Assembly: GCF_030272615.1 (NCBI RefSeq)
Contig: NC_081406.1
Span: forward strand, 189,435,391-189,499,390
Source of the DNA: Cryptomeria japonica
Taxonomy: Eukaryota > Streptophyta > Pinopsida > Cupressales > Cupressaceae
DNA: 64,000 bases
Direction of reading: 5' to 3'
This document shows positions 46,443 through 58,366 of this stretch, piece by piece; within the stretch, counting starts at the first letter, position 1; the number at the start of each line of letters is the position of its first letter. Made by a program: the position numbers and the translations under genes. Below the pieces are notes generated by a model. That model was not told the DNA's origin. It worked only from the letters and a program-made list of their open reading frames with translations, and ran no database searches.

Positions 46443-49400
46443 TTAGTCTACTTCATGAAGGGGCAAAACCCCTAATTCACCTCTCAAATAGGTAAATGTA
46501 GTCTTTGGTAAGGGCTTAGTGAATATGTCTGCTAGCTGCTCCTTACTGGAAACATGTTGTAATACGACCTCTCTGTTTTGAACCTTCTCTCTCAAGAAAT
46601 GATACTTGAGCTCAATGTGCTTAGTTCTAGCATGCAATACCAGATTCTTGGAAATATTGATTGCACTAGAATTATCACAAAATATACTCACCGGTTCAGA
46701 TATGGGAACTTTGAAGCCATTCAGTATATGATTCATCTAGATTGCTTGAGTGCAGTTCATAAATGCTGCCACATATTCTACTTCAGCTATAGACTGAGAA
46801 ACACAGCTCTTCTTTTTACTTGTCTAGGAGACTAGTCTTCCACCAAGAAAGAATGCTCCACCGGTTGTGCTCTTTCAGTTATAAACATTACCTACCCAAT
46901 CTGCATCGGTAAACACTTTGAGATTAAAATCATCATTGTATGGATACCACAATCCATAGTCAACAGTCCCTTTCAGGTATCTAAGAATCCTCTTTACCAC
47001 TACCAAGTGGGATTCTCTTGGACTCTTCTGAAAATGAGCTACTATGCCCACTGCATGAGCAATATCTAGTTTGATGTGCATGACATAGTGCAGCTTACTG
47101 ATCATTGACTGATACTCTACATTCACTAACATTGAATCATCTTCCTTAGTCATTTTATAGCTGGTCAACATCGGTGTACCAACCGGTTTTCTCTCCTCCA
47201 TACTAAAGGTCTTCAATACCTCTTTGACATACTTGAATTGGGTAATAAAGATAACCTCTTTCATTTGTTGAATTTGTAAACCAATGAAAAACTTGATCTC
47301 TCCAATCAGATACATCCCAAATTATTTCTTAATTTCATCTGCAAAAGCATGACTCATTCCATCATCTCCTCCAAAGATTATGTCATCTACAAATACTTCA
47401 CAGATCAGAATTTGATCACCTTCAGATTTCAGGTATATGTTATTGTCCTCACTTGTTCTCAGAAATCCTATTTTCACAATATGAGAGTGTAGCCATTCAT
47501 ACTATGCCCTTGGTTCTTATTTCAATCCATACAAGGCCTTGTGTAATCTACACACCATGTTACTATCTTCTAATAAGGCAAACCCATCCGGTTTCTCAAA
47601 ATACACTTCCTCTTCTAGGATTCCATTCAAGAACGCAGACTTCACATCCATCTGGTATACCTTAAATACCTTGAATGCTACAAATGCAAGTAGCATTTGG
47701 ACACCTTCTAGTCTAGCCACAGGAGCAAAGGTTTATCCATAGTCTTCTCCCTCTTCCCGAGCATATCCCTTGCATACAAGTCTTGCCTTATTCCTCACGA
47801 CTGTGCCTCCTTCATTTAGCTTATTCCTGAAGACCCATTTGGTACCTATGACATTCTTGTGTTCTGCTCTGGGTACCAAGGACCATGTTGCATTCTTTTC
47901 TATCTAGTCTAGCTCCTCTTCCATTGCCTTAATCCAGTCTTCATATGTAAGTGCTTCTCTAGAAGTCTTGGGCTCCAATTCAGAAATCATGCTAGAGTTT
48001 TCTTTCACCTTTCTTCTTTGAGTATCTCTGCATCTTTATCTCCTATGATTTGCTTCAGATCATGATGTAGTTTCACATATCTAGGAATGACTCTAGCTGG
48101 TTCTGCTTGCTTCTCCTCTTCTTCTTCACTTACTTCTTGTTCTGTAGCTTCTACTAGTACAGGAACACTAAGGTCTTTACTTGTTTCTTTCTTAACCGCT
48201 TCCCAGAAGGCTATTCCCGGTTCATCTTCCACTTTCTCATTGCAGGTTTCCTCAGGCTCCTCAGGGGATGCATCAACCCTGACATTGATACTCTCAACAA
48301 TTTTTTGAGTCCTATTATTGTAGTATTTGAGAGCTTTGCTCTTAGTGGAATATCACAAAAATATTCCTTCATCACATTTAGCATCAAACTTGCTCAGATG
48401 CTCACCTCTCTTGATGTAATACTTACTGCCAAATACTTTAAAATAACTCACAGTGGGAGTCTTCCCGGTCCAATACTCATAAGGGATTTTATTTTTACCT
48501 ACCTTGATGAGTACCCAGTTCATATTATAGACTGCAGTGCTCACCGCTTCTCTCCAAAAAGTGTGAGCTACCTTTCCTTGGATCAACATTGTTTTGGCCG
48601 CTTCAACTATAGTCTTGTTATTCCTTTTTGCTATGCCATTCTATTGTGGTGTCCTTGGGGTAGACAACTACCTCTTGATACCACTATCTTCATAGTACTT
48701 GTTGAATTCATCAGAAGTGAATTTACCTCCTTGAGCAATTCTTAGGCATTTTATCTTTTGACCACTTTGCTTCTCTACTAAGGCTCTAAAGGCTTTGAAC
48801 TTTCCAAACGCCTTAGACTTGTCTTTCAAGAATGTTACCCACATCATTCTTGAGCAATCATCAGTAAGAATCATGAAATACCTATCTCCCTGAATACTTC
48901 TAGTTTTCATAGGACCACACAAATCAGTATGCACAAGATCAAGTAAGTTCTATGCTAAGAAAGACTTACCTTTGAAAGTTGAGGAATAAATCTTCCCAAG
49001 TTGAAATTCTCTACATAAAGCATTCTTCGGTTTGTTCAGCAAAGGCAATCCTCTTACTGCCTTGATCTTACTAGCCTTTACAATATTATCAAAATTCATA
49101 TGACAAAGTCTCCTATGCCATATCCAACTGTCATCAAACTTCGCCATCAGACACTGACTTATCTTGGCATTCAGCTGAAACAAGTTACCTCTGGTCTGCT
49201 TACCGGTGGCAATAAGTTCACCATTCTTTCCAATTATACTACAAACTCCACCTTTGAACTCCAAAATGAGTCCTTTATCATTTACCTAAGCAACACTCGA
49301 TAGGTTATGCTTAAGACCTTCTACCTAGTAGACGTCATCCACATTGCTCTTTCCATTCAATGAGATGGATCCTTTTCCTTTTACCAAACAAGGTGCATCC

Positions 49401-50533
49401 TTGCAAAATCTGACAACACCTCCATCATATTCTTCTAGAGACAGAAACTTTCCCCAATCACCAGTCATGTTGTGAGAACAACCACTATCAATTATCCACT
49501 CATTAGAGTTGTCAATGTGAGAGACAAGTGCTTTCTTGTCAGACACTTCTTCCTTTATAGCTACAAACACTATGTCCTCATTCTCTTCATCCTCAGATTC
49601 TTCATCAGTAACACCTTCATCCACTGCAACAAGACAATTTCTTTTATTTCCTCCTTTATACTTTCTAAACCTCTCTGGTTTATCCTTATTGTCATTGTTA
49701 GGACAATTAATAGCTATATGTCCTATCTTATTGCAGGAAAAACATTTTAAAGGAAGCTTACCTCTGTATTTTCTAGTGCCTTTTGGAAGTCTCTTGGCAA
49801 GAAGAGCTTCGAAATCCATCACAATCTCTTCATCATCCATATCTTTGCATTGCCTAGATTCATAACTTCTACTTACTTCTTTTTCTTTTTTGGTTGGTAC
49901 AACAAATTCTCTAAAGGATGACTTAGTCCTCTAAACACTGCCATCATAGCTATTCAACTCATATGCAATCAATTTTGCAATGATAGAGTCTAAGGATACC
50001 TTGGTTTTTTCAATAGACCTTAGCTCCTGAATAGCAACAACTCTGATTGCATGGACCAGTAACAATTATCTCAAAACTTTACTGACAATGATGTCATCTT
50101 CAATTGTTCTACCAGTGCTCTTGATATCTCCAACCACAATCTTGATCCTTATGCCATATTGCTGAATGGTTTCACCTTCAACCATCCTCATGTCTTCAAA
50201 TTTTCCTCTAAGGCTCTCTTCCTTAGCTTTCTTGACATGCTCATCACTACCATAAATAGTTTCCAATGTGTCCCATACATCCTTAGGAGTGTCCTTATCT
50301 TGTACATCAATGAACTCAATATTAGACAAACTGCTAATAAGGGCTTCCCTGACTTGCCCATTTTCTCGAATTTCTCTTTTTTGATCATCAGTTAAAGTGC
50401 CAGTGGGGATTACATAGACATTCTCAATATAGCTCCAGTGTTGAGCACCCAAACTCTTGATATAGATCTTCATTCTGTCCTTCCATATTTTGAAGTTATC
50501 TCTATTGAACTTAGGACCTTCCCTCTTCATCAT
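46443..50533 (-). pseudogene. gag-pol: Copia F gag-pol
   Basis: ATG at 50533 opens gag (GPKFNRDNFKIWKDRMKIYI, a UBN2-type start). From there to about 48005 most pieces share one frame: CCHC knuckle CFSCNKIGHIAINCP; protease IIDSGCSHNMTGDW; GAG-pre-integrase WIWHRRLCHMNFDNIVK; integrase DLCGPM, DDCSRMMWVTFLKDKSK and CLRIAQGGKFTSDEF; integrase end YWTGKTPTVSYFKVFGSKYY. A net frameshift lies between 48005 and 47720. After it RT ([20 protein letters not shown]) and RNase H (VKRILRYLKGTVDYGLWYP, SIFCDNSSAINISKN, ADIFTKPLPK) share a second frame to 46443. Stops in several places. Integrase TDQGGEF-type Asp is changed to AQGG. Dead but structurally complete. Confidence 0.9.
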
Positions 50534-50631
50534 TGAGGCATGATATTTTACCTCAAGCGGTTAAGCTTATATCAGCGAGGACTTGGAGTTGCTCTGATAC
50601 CAATTGATAAATAATGATGAACAACAAATAC
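50534..50631 (-). promoter_or_regulatory. Copia F leader with primer-binding site
   Basis: The minus strand reads TTGGTATCAGAGC at 50591-50603, the standard initiator-methionine tRNA site of Copia. It lies 28 bases from the LTR end defined by the target-site duplication, farther than usual. Confidence 0.85.
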
Positions 50632-52096
50632 CCTAACTGGTACTGATAGGGGGGGAGGGTGAATCAGTACATACAAAAACTTCTCGACAACTTATTAAGT
50701 TAAAATAATGCTAACCGATTGTCTTCATTACTGAACTTAACCATGACAATACCAGTTAAACATAGTAAGACTTTAGACAACATAAATCGGTAAAACTGAA
50801 CACTTCAAATACATTCAATACTTGATAACTACTTCACCCATAAACATATGCATGCTGTATATCCACAATACCATACCCATTAGCTCTGCATGCATAATCA
50901 CTTAAGTAAATAACACTTAATCATCACATGAAAAATTCACAACTCATAACACATAGATTTTTCATGTGGAAACCCAAATGGGAAAAACCACGGTGGGGAT
51001 TAATACCCACAAGCTTGTTTTGAACTCTTTTGAAGCTCTCTCTTTTAGGATCCTAGTCCGGTTAGAGACTTTACAATAAGGTTCAATTAGGAACTGATCC
51101 TGTTAAAGATTACCTGGTTAAGGGATGGCTATATACCCTGCTAAAGGTTGAAACCCTATTAAAGGTTACCTCGCTAGAGGATTTAAAGAACTCAATGAAC
51201 TTGAGTCACCTGGTTAGAGGATTTACAATAAGCCTGTTAAAGCCACCCAACAAAGGGATTTTCCTTCTGTTGAAATGGTTAGAAGACAACAGGTAAAACT
51301 CTGATCTGATAACAACACTATATGCTAAGGCATATCCTTTTTAGTTCCTCTAGTCTACAATCACTCTGTGTAGTTTTCACTCACCGGTCTAGCAAGTATC
51401 TCATCACTCAGATACATACATAACTTTTTCCAACAACAAACAATATCAAAACTCATCGACCTTATAGACAGGAATTAGGTCGGTAACACAAACCCTAAAT
51501 CTTAAGCATCTTAGGTTTACAAATACAAGCGGTCTAATCCTGACCGTCCAAACATTTTTCATAGAATGAAACAATCTCAAACACATCACAAATCATTTTG
51601 CATTGTCCAATCTTCACCGCACATAGAAATCATTGACCCGTCACGCTTTCTTCTCATACCGCTAAGAAGAATGTTCATTCTCGGGGTAGATATTTAATGC
51701 AATCGATCTTCACATGCAAGATCCTCAAGGAAAACCTTCACGTGCACAAAGCTGATGTGGCATCTTGATCTCATCCTGATTTCTTAGCTAACTCATCAAA
51801 GAATATCATCGGTTGCATCGCATAAGCTAGATTGCCAAACCGAAAACCCTAAAGCTGAGACTACGAACCGGTAGTCACACTTAGTGAAACCCCGACACCG
51901 ATTCACTACATCTCTTCATACCGGTTCTCCAACTTGAACATTAGTAACAACTTCTTCCAATCTTCATACCGGTTGACTTGTATTGCTTCCAAGCTTCATA
52001 CCGGTGTACCTGCTTGAACACATATTGAAATCAATGACAACATATATTATCATCATATCATCATATGCCAACATACTAGTTTATCAAATGCTAACA
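50632..52096 (-). repeat. Copia F 5' LTR
   Basis: 1465 bases; partner of 44784-46185 with small indels and an extra segment near 50810-50870. Hairpin block at 50993-51010. Right edge ATGCTAACA followed by CAAAC. Confidence 0.9.
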
Positions 52097-53395
52097 CAAA
52101 CCTCTTTCAACCAAAATGAAACCCCTTTCAACCAAAGTCCAAATAAAAATTCATTCAACCAAAATCAAATATCTTTCACCCAAAATCATCCTCCTTTCAA
52201 CCAAAATCAAGTCCCTTTCAACCAAATCCCAAATCAACCACATCTATCCACCATTTCATCACCCCCTGAAGTCACACAAGACCAATCCATGTCATCTCTA
52301 TCTAATAACACAACCTCCTAATGGCTATCCATCGTAAAAATCCAATCTAATTCAAGTCATGATTAAGAGGATATCATTCAAAATCCTTCTTCGTTAGGCC
52401 AAAATGTTGAAACATTCCAACAATCTCCCATTTTCCAAACTCCTTGCTTGTGTCAAGAGGATGATCCAAAATTAGAAGAAAAGATTCTTGAAACAAATTA
52501 AGATCAAGAAATAACCTTTCCATCCTACCCAATTTTTGATCAAGATCCCACTAACCAAGAATCTTATGATGATCCCCACGCTTTTTTATATTCCATTCCT
52601 AATCAAACCCTTCCATCTCAAGAAAAAAGTGTCATTTCAAGTCTCATCCAGCATCCACCTCCTAAACAAGATCGATAAATCCCTTCTATCCTTCATAATA
52701 ATTCCTTTCAAAGACAAGATGAAAGCATACCTTTACCTTCATGTCCTAAACAAGATCCCATTATCTCTCCAAATCCTGATCAAGGTCCATCCATCCCTTC
52801 ATCTCCATGTCATAATCCTCCATGTTCTTCACAATATTCCCTCTCAAATGAACTTACCATTTATCCTAGTCGTCCTCATGATCCCAATCCCAATACACAA
52901 GTTGTTCATGAACCCCTTATTAATTAAATCACCAATCCAGATCATACTACATAGAGAAACTTGTCAACAATTGTATGTGTGCCATCATCAAATGCTAATG
53001 TTATGATAGAAACAAGCATAACACCAACTAATGAGATCGACACCTGGTTGACTTCATTATCCTCTTCAAGTGCATCAATAAAAACAAACATAATACCCGC
53101 TCATGTCATAACTTCAAAATGAAAATCAATCTATCTCATACAACCGCAGTTGATAGAGTGGGGGCAAGAGAATCTACCACAGTTGGATTGCTTTGAAAAT
53201 GATAACGCTATAGCTGAATTCATGGGTTCCAAAGATGGATTTCCATCTGATGATCCACAAAATCCAAAAACTAAAGAAAATAACATTGGAGATACTGAAC
53301 ATGTACACTTAGCTGAGTCCTTATAGCCTATTGAAAAATACATCTTTATCCGACTCTTCAAACAGAGACCAATGAACTACCTACATAAGACTCCT

Positions 53396-54539
53396 TGACC
53401 CTATGAACAACATGCACCTTAAATGATATTATACCTAAGGGTTGGGTTAGTTTAGGTTTTACTTTATGCATTGCATATCATAGTATTCAAAACACTGCAT
53501 CACATATAGTTTCTTTTTTCAAATGCATCACATTTGCAAAGTTTCCGTATTTTCATGTAGCAGCACCAATAAAACAAGGCAACTGTCCAAGTTTATCATT
53601 TGTTTGTGTTTAAGAGAAGCAAGGGTCATTTCCTTTCTTAGATATTAGGACATGAAGTCTTTGAGAGCCTAAGGTCATTGATTTTCAACACTGCCCTTTG
53701 ACGACGCTTTACTTATGGTTGGGTAATGATTTCACTATTTGAGACTTGTTAACCCAAAATCTATCAATTGCTATATCTCAAACATATTAAGAAGATCTCT
53801 AATTCATTCTAGACACCTAGTTAATCATATGACTAGTGAAGAATCTAAAATTCTACTTCAGTGCCACTGCAATTGTCACACCCAAGTAGGTTTCATTACT
53901 TACAAGTCAAGGCAAGAAAATAAAAAGAAAAAGAGCTATACCAAATTCATCTTAAGGCAAAAGAGCAATGATATATAACTGAAATATCATGCATGCACGT
54001 GCGATAAAAAAACTTGACTATGGGAACATGCAAGTAATTCCATCAGGGCTATGAAAGCCTACTGTCAATGGAACAATATTTGAGAAATTACAGTCTATAA
54101 CCTTGTTGGAGGTCTAAAATCTTGCTGGCAGGGAGGCTCTATTTGGGATGCTTTTGAAGTTAGGATAATCCATGCAGCTAGTCATGTATGATGCTAAGGA
54201 TCTTTAGTGAATACAAGAGAAGGAATTAAATCATCTACACACACATGGGCAAAAGAAGATCAAAGTTTCAAGAATCAATGGGGAAGTTTTCCGCATCTCC
54301 ATTTGTAAATCCTAGTCACTGAGTATGTTAATTTGGATGTTCCAAGGGACCTTAGGGATCGATTGACCACTTATCTATGAAATTTTTTGTACCTCCATTT
54401 CAATTAGTGTATTACAAAATGCCAAACAAACACAGTTAACCTTGTTCGAATAGGAAATGCATCTTCATCATGCATATTGCATTAACATAGCTCAGGTCGA
54501 AAATTCATTGTCTCCACATGCATTCTACAAATCATCATG
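53396..54539 (+). other. Element G non-coding internal region
   Basis: No domain-bearing frame. Mixed AT-rich sequence with only short chance frames such as 53739-53978. No match seen to other parts of the window. Confidence 0.5.
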
Positions 54540-54870
54540 TCATAGAGGTCCACACAGTAGGGGCATAACTAAAAAAATCCTAAAAAATCTTGAAAAAATC
54601 CTAAAAATCGTATAAAGTCTTGAAAAAATCCTAAAAAATCGTATAAAGTCCTGAAAAAATTCGAAAATCATATAAGGTCCTTCAAAAATACCAAAAACAA
54701 TGAAAAACTCAAAATCCAAAAACAATGAAAACTTAAAAATACCAAAAACATTCATATAATGTCCTAAAAAAATACCAAAAACATTCATATAATGTCCTGA
54801 AAAAATACCAAAAACATTCATATAATGTCCTGAAAAAAATACCAAAAACATTCTAATACGATCCTGGAAA
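54540..54870. repeat. Tandem repeat of about 32 bp in element G
   Basis: Repeats of ATACCAAAAACATTCATATA and ATGTCCTGAAAAA, with a related earlier array of ATCCTAAAAAATCGTATAAA. The minus-strand frame here is only the repeat read through. Confidence 0.8.
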
Positions 54871-55899
54871 AATCAACCAAAAACATTGAAAAAGCTCTTG
54901 GAAAAGAAATAAAAATCAAAAAAATCAATCAATCAAAAAACTTGCAATAAAATGTCTTGTGAGAAACAAATACCCTAGCAGATATCCAGCAAATGCTTCG
55001 CACGAAGTCAACAAAGGATACAACTATCTATTCAAACATCTGCAATCAATTGATCAAACTTCTTATCAATCGTATCATATCCATATCAAAGTGATCATTA
55101 TCTTGTCTTAAACAGAAGAGGATACACTCAAAATTAGACAGGTCAATCTTAAACGGGGTTCGCAACTTTCTAAGATCGGACATTATTAACCATCACATCA
55201 AGCAACTGAGAAGGAAGGCACAAGGTCAGTATAGCTGCTGAATTTTGTCCGGGTTAGTCTTTGTCTTTTATCATTTGGTGACCGATTATGTTCCTATGCT
55301 ACTCAAGGATGTCCACAAGTGACTAGAGGAGCCATGATGGGAATTATCTTTTTATTTGTTTGCTCCTTGTCTACTACATGTTTGTTTCTGCAATGAGATA
55401 TCTTTACATCTTGGCTCCTTATACCCTAATGTGCTAAGCTTCATTGTTCAATAATAAGGCCTAGTGATGAATATATATTGCACAATAAATAATGACACAG
55501 GTTCATGAATCAATCATTCTCATTTCATCTCATTTGCTTATTGCTAGCTTGCTGATTCATTTCTCATCATCTCTTTCTAAATCATTTTCAATCTATCATC
55601 TCATATCAATCATATTCAATTGCTTCTAATTCATTATTCTATTTCATTCTAACGTTCATTATCTCATATTCTATCTCAATGTCATCTTCACATCACCTAT
55701 CTCTATCTCCAATCAACTAACCATTCTTCTATCTTTCATTTCATATTCTTCTTTTTTCGAGAGATCATTCATATCTTTAATGCACAAACAATCTCTCGAG
55801 GGGGCATTACACCCTAAGTATCACCAGGGCATACTGGGGCAGAATTTTTTATTTTCTTTGAAACAATATCGTTCTGACATTGTCTCAAAGAGGGGCAAA
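54871..55899 (+). promoter_or_regulatory. Element G 3' untranslated region with polypurine tract
   Basis: Non-coding. It ends with CTCAAAGAGGGGCAAA (55885-55899), the polypurine tract directly before the 3' LTR. A TCGAGGGGGCATTACACC word near 55795 and a pyrimidine-rich CATCTC/CATTTC run (about 55510-55740) precede it. Confidence 0.75.
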
Positions 55900-57075
55900 T
55901 GTAGACACCTAAAAATATCTCATTGATCATGTACTAATTATTCATCTACTTGATTAAATAATTCTTTAATTATTTAATTAAGTTAATTAACTATTTCTTT
56001 TAATTTCATATTTCCTCATCATTTTACTAATTATTCTATTTCATATTCAATCATCATTTAATCATTTTAATCATTTTCTAATGTTAATTAAATATTTATT
56101 ATTTAATTAATTCTGATTAATTCCTAATTTAAATAATCTTTATTATTTAAATAAATTACTAATTATTCAATTTATATCTCTAATCATCTAATCATTTAAC
56201 CCTTTTCTAAATATTAATTAAATATTAATTATTTAATTAATTATGATTTAATCCTTTAAATTAAATAATCTTTATTATTTAATTAAATTCATTTTTTAAA
56301 ATAATTAAATAGTTTCTTTGAATTATTTAATTAACTAATTAATTCTTCTATTTCTTCCAAATTCAAATACATGTGTTGATTTCAAAAACCAAATTGAAAA
56401 TCAAAGTCAAGTTCTAAATATATTCAAATGCTAAATTAAATTTAAATAAATTCAATTATTTGAATAAATTTCATGCAAATATTAAAATGAAAATCTAAGT
56501 TAAAGTGCAAGCACATGCTAAATTAATTAATTGAACCAATCAATTAATTAAATCATTTATTTCTCCAGTCTCTATTTTTATCTACTAGTTCTCTTGGTCA
56601 TCTTCTTTATTTCTTCCAATCATTCTTTTTCTTCTTTCAGTTAGCTTTTCTCAATCAGTTAATTCAATTAATCTATTCAATCTATTCTGTTTCACCTCAA
56701 AGTCAATAGTTCAACTATCAATTTTCATGTGAGCTCACCCGAGTTCCACCTCTTGATCAATCTGTTCCACCTTTTCAATCAATCTCATCCAAAAATCTAT
56801 AAATTGAGCATTCAATCCTCACATTTCCTCTAGATCACGAACTTCAAATCTTTGTGTCAATTGCAGGTTGCTAGTGCAATATCTGAGAGCCATCATACCA
56901 CAGAGAGAAGAAGAACAATGGAAGCTATGATGTATAATAGGGAGTTTAATATTGCTTAATATAATTCCATTTTGCATCTATTTCATTGGTTTTATGTTTG
57001 AATTGCTTAGATAGTTAAGGATTTCGTGATTGTCCTTATTTCCTATTTAGCAATGGTGAATTTGAGCATAGCACA
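55900..57075 (+). repeat. Element G 3' LTR
   Basis: 1176 bases, TGTAGACACC...GCACA; partner of 40458-41651. The end reads ATAGCACA where the 5' LTR reads ATGCTACA. Followed by AGTGT. Confidence 0.95.
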
Positions 57076-57451
57076 AGTGTCATGTTCATTCTTTTTGCAA
57101 CTCCATTCTGCTATGAAGAATACAAAGTTTTCTTCTGTTTGTTAATGCCATAATCTTTATAGAATCTACCAAAATCATTAGAGCAAAATTCACTTTGATT
57201 ATCAGTCCTCAAATATTTAGTTTTCTTTCCAGTTTGCAAATCAACCATTTCTTTAAATTCTTTAAAATGACTAAAAACTTCATATTTACTGTTTAAAAGT
57301 ATACCCATCTCCTTATACTAAAGTCATCAATAAATGAAACATAAATATGTGGATTTTCTAATCAAAGGAACATCTACAAGACCAAACACATCAGAATGAA
57401 TAAGATCCAAAACACCACAAGATTTATGAGTGCTAGATAGTTCAAATAACT
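57076..57451 (-). pseudogene. pol: Copia C integrase N-terminal part
   Basis: Minus-strand reading: LDLIHSDVFGLVDVP, SFIDDFSIRRWVY, FKEFKEMVDLQTGKKTKYLR, TDNQSEFCSNDFGRFY and QNGVAKRMN, which then joins 40457 across the AGTGT site. The two catalytic Asp positions are recognisable, but the catalytic Glu of QNGVAE is Lys here, a G-to-A type change. It is cut on the right by the LTR of Copia D. Confidence 0.85.
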
Positions 57452-58366
57452 GGAGGACAACTGAAGGAGGGGGGGTGAATCAGTTGTCACCAGATTACTA
57501 GAACCTTAAGCAGTTAAAACTTTAATACCAGAACACATAATATTAATACCAGAATACATATACCAATTATCAAAATACATAAACCAATTATTGAAATAAC
57601 AGATATACCAATTAAGCACAAGCAATAATTAGAGAAAAGATACCATCCACATGACACCAAGATTTGTACATGGAAAACCCGGTAAAGGGAAAAACCACAG
57701 TGGGAAGACTACCCATAGTTAGATAATACTTTTGCAGTATGTATGTGATTACAAATTGAGGGTCCTGCACTTGTAGGAAGGCCAACAGCCTAGAGCACAT
57801 TTCTCATTACAAAAGGAGTCTCACTGACTACATAAGAAATCCAGACTATACAATCTGAAAGGAAGAATGAATTGCAATAATAACATCTCCTATGATTGAG
57901 TACAATTTCAGTTAAGCTCAATATCGTAGGTCTTAAACCTCTTACATAAACCCAACTCAATCACCTATGGTCGACCAAATCCTCTACATGAATGATTATT
58001 ACATTATTTTCTTGCATACACATCTATTGATCTACAATGAGATCATACACATATATACAAACCCTAGACCTTAAAGAATAAGATCAGCCAACTAGACAAT
58101 AAACCTATTACATAATTATAAAACATGTCGGCTTGAGACCAAAAAAATATCATCCAACCTATAAGTCATCCCGGAAACATATCGAGAAGACCAATCAACA
58201 CGTTACATTAAGCCAGTCCATAACCTAGATAGTACAAAATCGGTCTGGTGCTAAATGCAACACCATCGATCAACTAGAACATGAACATGATAACCATCAG
58301 CATCCTGAACTCAACTAGAAGTTGCACCAACACCACTTATGCACAGCATCAAAATATCTTTAACAA
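57452..58366 (-). repeat. Copia D 3' LTR
   Basis: Left edge ACAACTGAAGGAGGGGGGG, right edge TTTAACAAA before CTCCCCCTTTGGCATTG (polypurine tract on minus). Hairpin block AAAAACCACAGTGGG...CCCAT at 57700-57716. Inserted in the integrase gene of Copia C. Edges accurate to about 10 bases. Confidence 0.75.

Larger units (their letters stand above)
44784..52096 (-). mobile_element. Copia F: near-complete Ty1/copia retrotransposon, minus strand
   Basis: LTRs 44784-46185 and 50632-52096, tRNA-iMet-type PBS, polypurine tract and a full gag-protease-integrase-RT-RNase H order, with CAAAC duplicated at both ends. It is inserted in the element G ORF. The LTRs look about as similar to each other as those of other elements here. 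Sense LTR starts TGTTGG/TGTTAG and ends CCAGTTAGG, so it lacks the usual terminal CA. Confidence 0.9.
44446..53395 (+). pseudogene. Element G Q/N/P/S-rich ORF of unknown function, split by Copia F
   Basis: A plus frame from about 44446 begins FITSIPIPSPSIETLSQQI, then LENMMREVMAMRELVAGQ, and is interrupted after NIQT by Copia F. It resumes exactly in frame at 52102 with SFNQNETPFNQ, followed by repeated FNQNQ/FTQN units, then acidic and proline-rich sequence (about 52400-53390) with in-frame stops, for example 52319, 52675, 52924 and 52951. The stops often fit CAA to TAA or CAG to TAG. Joined length would be several hundred residues. No enzyme motif or zinc knuckle. In position it could replace gag, but I cannot assign a family. 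Confidence 0.5.
40458..57075 (+). mobile_element. Element G: 16.6-kb non-autonomous LTR retrotransposon (LARD-like), with Copia F inside
   Basis: LTRs 40458-41651 and 55900-57075, PBS 41655-41670, PPT CAAAGAGGGGCAAA before 55900, and AGTGT duplicated at both ends. Plus orientation is set by PBS and PPT. Without the nested Copia F (44784-52096 plus duplication) it is about 9.3 kb. No protease, RT, RNase H or integrase was found inside its own sequence, only a gag-like basic ORF remnant, a Q/N/P/S-rich ORF and three tandem arrays. This fits a large retrotransposon derivative mobilised by another element. Confidence 0.9.

Noticed and set aside
50591-50603. tRNA gene fragment (iMet)
   Set aside because: Only the 12-13-base primer-binding complement of the tRNA 3' end is present.
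52536-53006. 156-codon plus frame rich in Ile/Pro/Leu
   Set aside because: Shifted frame of the element G ORF; its composition follows the repeated CCAAATC/AAGATCC words.
54540-54851. Repetitive minus-strand frame with MNVFGIF units
   Set aside because: A 32-bp tandem repeat read through; the repeats vary in ways not limited to silent sites.
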